From assembly GCA_963660915.1 (NCBI GenBank), contig CAVLAO010000047.1, positions 1 to 13,842 on the forward strand: a stretch of DNA of 13,842 nucleotides. Reading direction: 5' to 3'. Shown piece after piece: positions 13,071 to 13,842 of the stretch; the first letter of the stretch is position 1, and every line of letters starts with the position of its first letter. The notes beneath the pieces are model-generated. The model did no database searches, was not told where the DNA came from, and saw nothing but the letters and a program-made list of their open reading frames with translations. The position numbers were made by a program, and so were the translations under genes. Source of the stretch: UMGS1766 sp963660915. GTDB taxonomy: Bacteria; Bacillota; Clostridia; Oscillospirales; Oscillospiraceae.

Positions 13071-13842
13071 CTGGGTTACTGACAAAATTACTGACATTTT
13101 CAACCGCTGAAACAAGCTGGTCAACATTGGCATGGATGTAGATTTCAGCAGTCGTTGAAAATTTGGAGTGACCAAGAATCTTTTGTAATGTCTCTGGCGG
13201 TATGCCCTTCTGCGATGCCCAGCTTGCGTATGTATGCCGTGTGCAATGCGGTGTCTTGTGTCCTATGCCGAGCTTTTTCAGCAGGGGGAAATAATTGCGA
13301 GTGCGGAAGTTTGAAATGTCCAACGCACCCGAATAGCCAGACAGCAGAAGCTCACCTGTGGCAATGCTGACGAAATACTGAAAGTAGGATCTACCTTCAG
13401 GTCTGATGGGAATGATTCTGTTCCGTCCTGCTTCTGTCTTTTCACCGCCGATGCAGTATGTATCATATACATGGTCTGTGGTCATCTGGAACAGCTCACC
13501 AATGCGCATACCTGTGTAGATAAGCATCAGGATTATCTTTGCTGTTTCTGAACCGTCAGCCTCAAGCAGTGCAATTTCGTCTTCGGTGAAGGTCTGCTTT
13601 TCCTTTTTGACGTTTGGCGGCAGTTGAACAAAGGATGCAAAGTTGGTGGTGATGATTTCTTCACGCATAGACCACTTTGACATCTGTATTGCAAGGTTCT
13701 TGTATTTTGACAGTGAGGAATAGGACTTGTCTAAGTGCGCATCAATGATAGACTGGAAGTCTGCTGTTTTCAATTCACGGAATTTGCGCTTGTAGAGCGG
13801 AGCATAGGCAAGGTATGCTGTTTTGTAGTTCTTGATGCTATG
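13042..13842 (-). CDS. Tyrosine recombinase (phage/ICE-type integrase), N terminus outside the window
   Basis: It catalyses site-specific integration and excision of a mobile element. The open frame runs without a stop to the right edge, giving 266 visible residues; the usual length of such integrases suggests roughly 100 are missing. A TTG at 13773 is merely an internal codon. In visible-residue numbering, a SAM-like core-binding domain ends near 70. The catalytic domain has Arg113 (TGMRIGEL), Lys135 (GGEKTEAGR), His199 and Arg202 (HCTRH), His225 (LGHS) and the nucleophile Tyr235 (IYIHAN). All catalytic residues are present, so it looks functional. The C terminus faces left, toward repeats. 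Confidence 0.9.
   Translation of the reverse strand, partial: HSIKNYKTAYLAYAPLYKRKFRELKTADFQSIIDAHLDKSYSSLSKYKNLAIQMSKWSMREEIITTNFASFVQLPPNVKKEKQTFTEDEIALLEADGSETAKIILMLIYTGMRIGELFQMTTDHVYDTYCIGGEKTEAGRNRIIPIRPEGRSYFQYFVSIATGELLLSGYSGALDISNFRTRNYFPLLKKLGIGHKTPHCTRHTYASWASQKGIPPETLQKILGHSKFSTTAEIYIHANVDQLVSAVENVSNFVSNPEQTKADKGR

Larger units (their letters stand above)
12994..13842 (-). mobile_element. Probable left edge of an integrated element extending to the right
   Basis: A tyrosine recombinase whose 3' end faces a repeat-rich non-coding stretch is the usual arrangement at one end of an integrative element or prophage. The pyrimidine operon and phosphatase lie outside it on the left. The exact boundary is not visible because no att core duplication can be tested within this window. 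Confidence 0.4.

Noticed and set aside
12740..13075. A CRISPR array suggested by the repeated short motifs
   Set aside because: The repeats are short, irregular in spacing and inverted rather than direct repeats with unique spacers, and no cas gene is present.
13042..13773. A complete integrase starting at the TTG at 13773
   Set aside because: The frame continues without a stop to the window edge through residues typical of the core-binding domain, so the true start lies outside.

Overview
The window looks like chromosome from an anaerobic Clostridia-type Firmicute, probably a gut Oscillospirales/Clostridiales member. The evidence is strong AGGAGG ribosome binding sites, ATG-overlapping operon structure, a lipoprotein-type solute-binding protein, [4Fe-4S]-rich reductive metabolism and a clostridial-style tyrosine recombinase. 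The species is an inference; no rRNA, tRNA or marker gene is present.

Layout. Positions 1-520 are a regulatory region. It holds a bidirectional terminator-like hairpin (58-100), a possible divergent gene running off the left edge, paired repeats, a near-consensus sigma-A promoter (TTGACG-17-TATAAT, 391-419) and an intrinsic-terminator-shaped hairpin between that promoter and the first gene (451-507). Positions 521-11697 are nine co-directional, tightly spaced genes. Four encode an ABC importer: an ATPase, a normal permease, a permease with a very long membrane-embedded N-terminal extension, and an NMT1/THI5-like lipoprotein. Five encode enzymes: dihydropyrimidinase, a PreA-like dihydropyrimidine dehydrogenase with an extra N-terminal eight-cysteine domain, a class III aminotransferase, an iron-type alcohol dehydrogenase and an M20 carbamoyl-amidohydrolase (beta-ureidopropionase type). 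The operon ends at a strong stem shared with a convergent histidine-phosphatase gene (11833-12402, minus strand). Positions 12403-13041 are non-coding or decayed, with promoters, a clear terminator and inverted repeats. From 13042 to the right edge is a partial tyrosine recombinase on the minus strand, probably the edge of an integrated element lying to the right.

How it works together (inference from families and order): the importer brings in a pyrimidine or related cyclic ureide. The PreA-like enzyme reduces uracil/thymine to the dihydro form, dihydropyrimidinase opens the ring to N-carbamoyl-beta-alanine, and the M20 enzyme releases beta-alanine with CO2 and ammonia. The aminotransferase then gives malonic semialdehyde, and the alcohol dehydrogenase reduces it to 3-hydroxypropionate (or the methyl analogues from thymine). 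This is the reductive pyrimidine pathway in its extended form. Both redox steps consume reductant, so the operon could serve as a fermentative electron sink as well as a nitrogen source.

The most unusual points are: PreA carries its own N-terminal Fe-S-type domain while the usual partner PreT is absent; the second permease is 502 residues long; and the transcript leader resembles an attenuator with no recognisable riboswitch.
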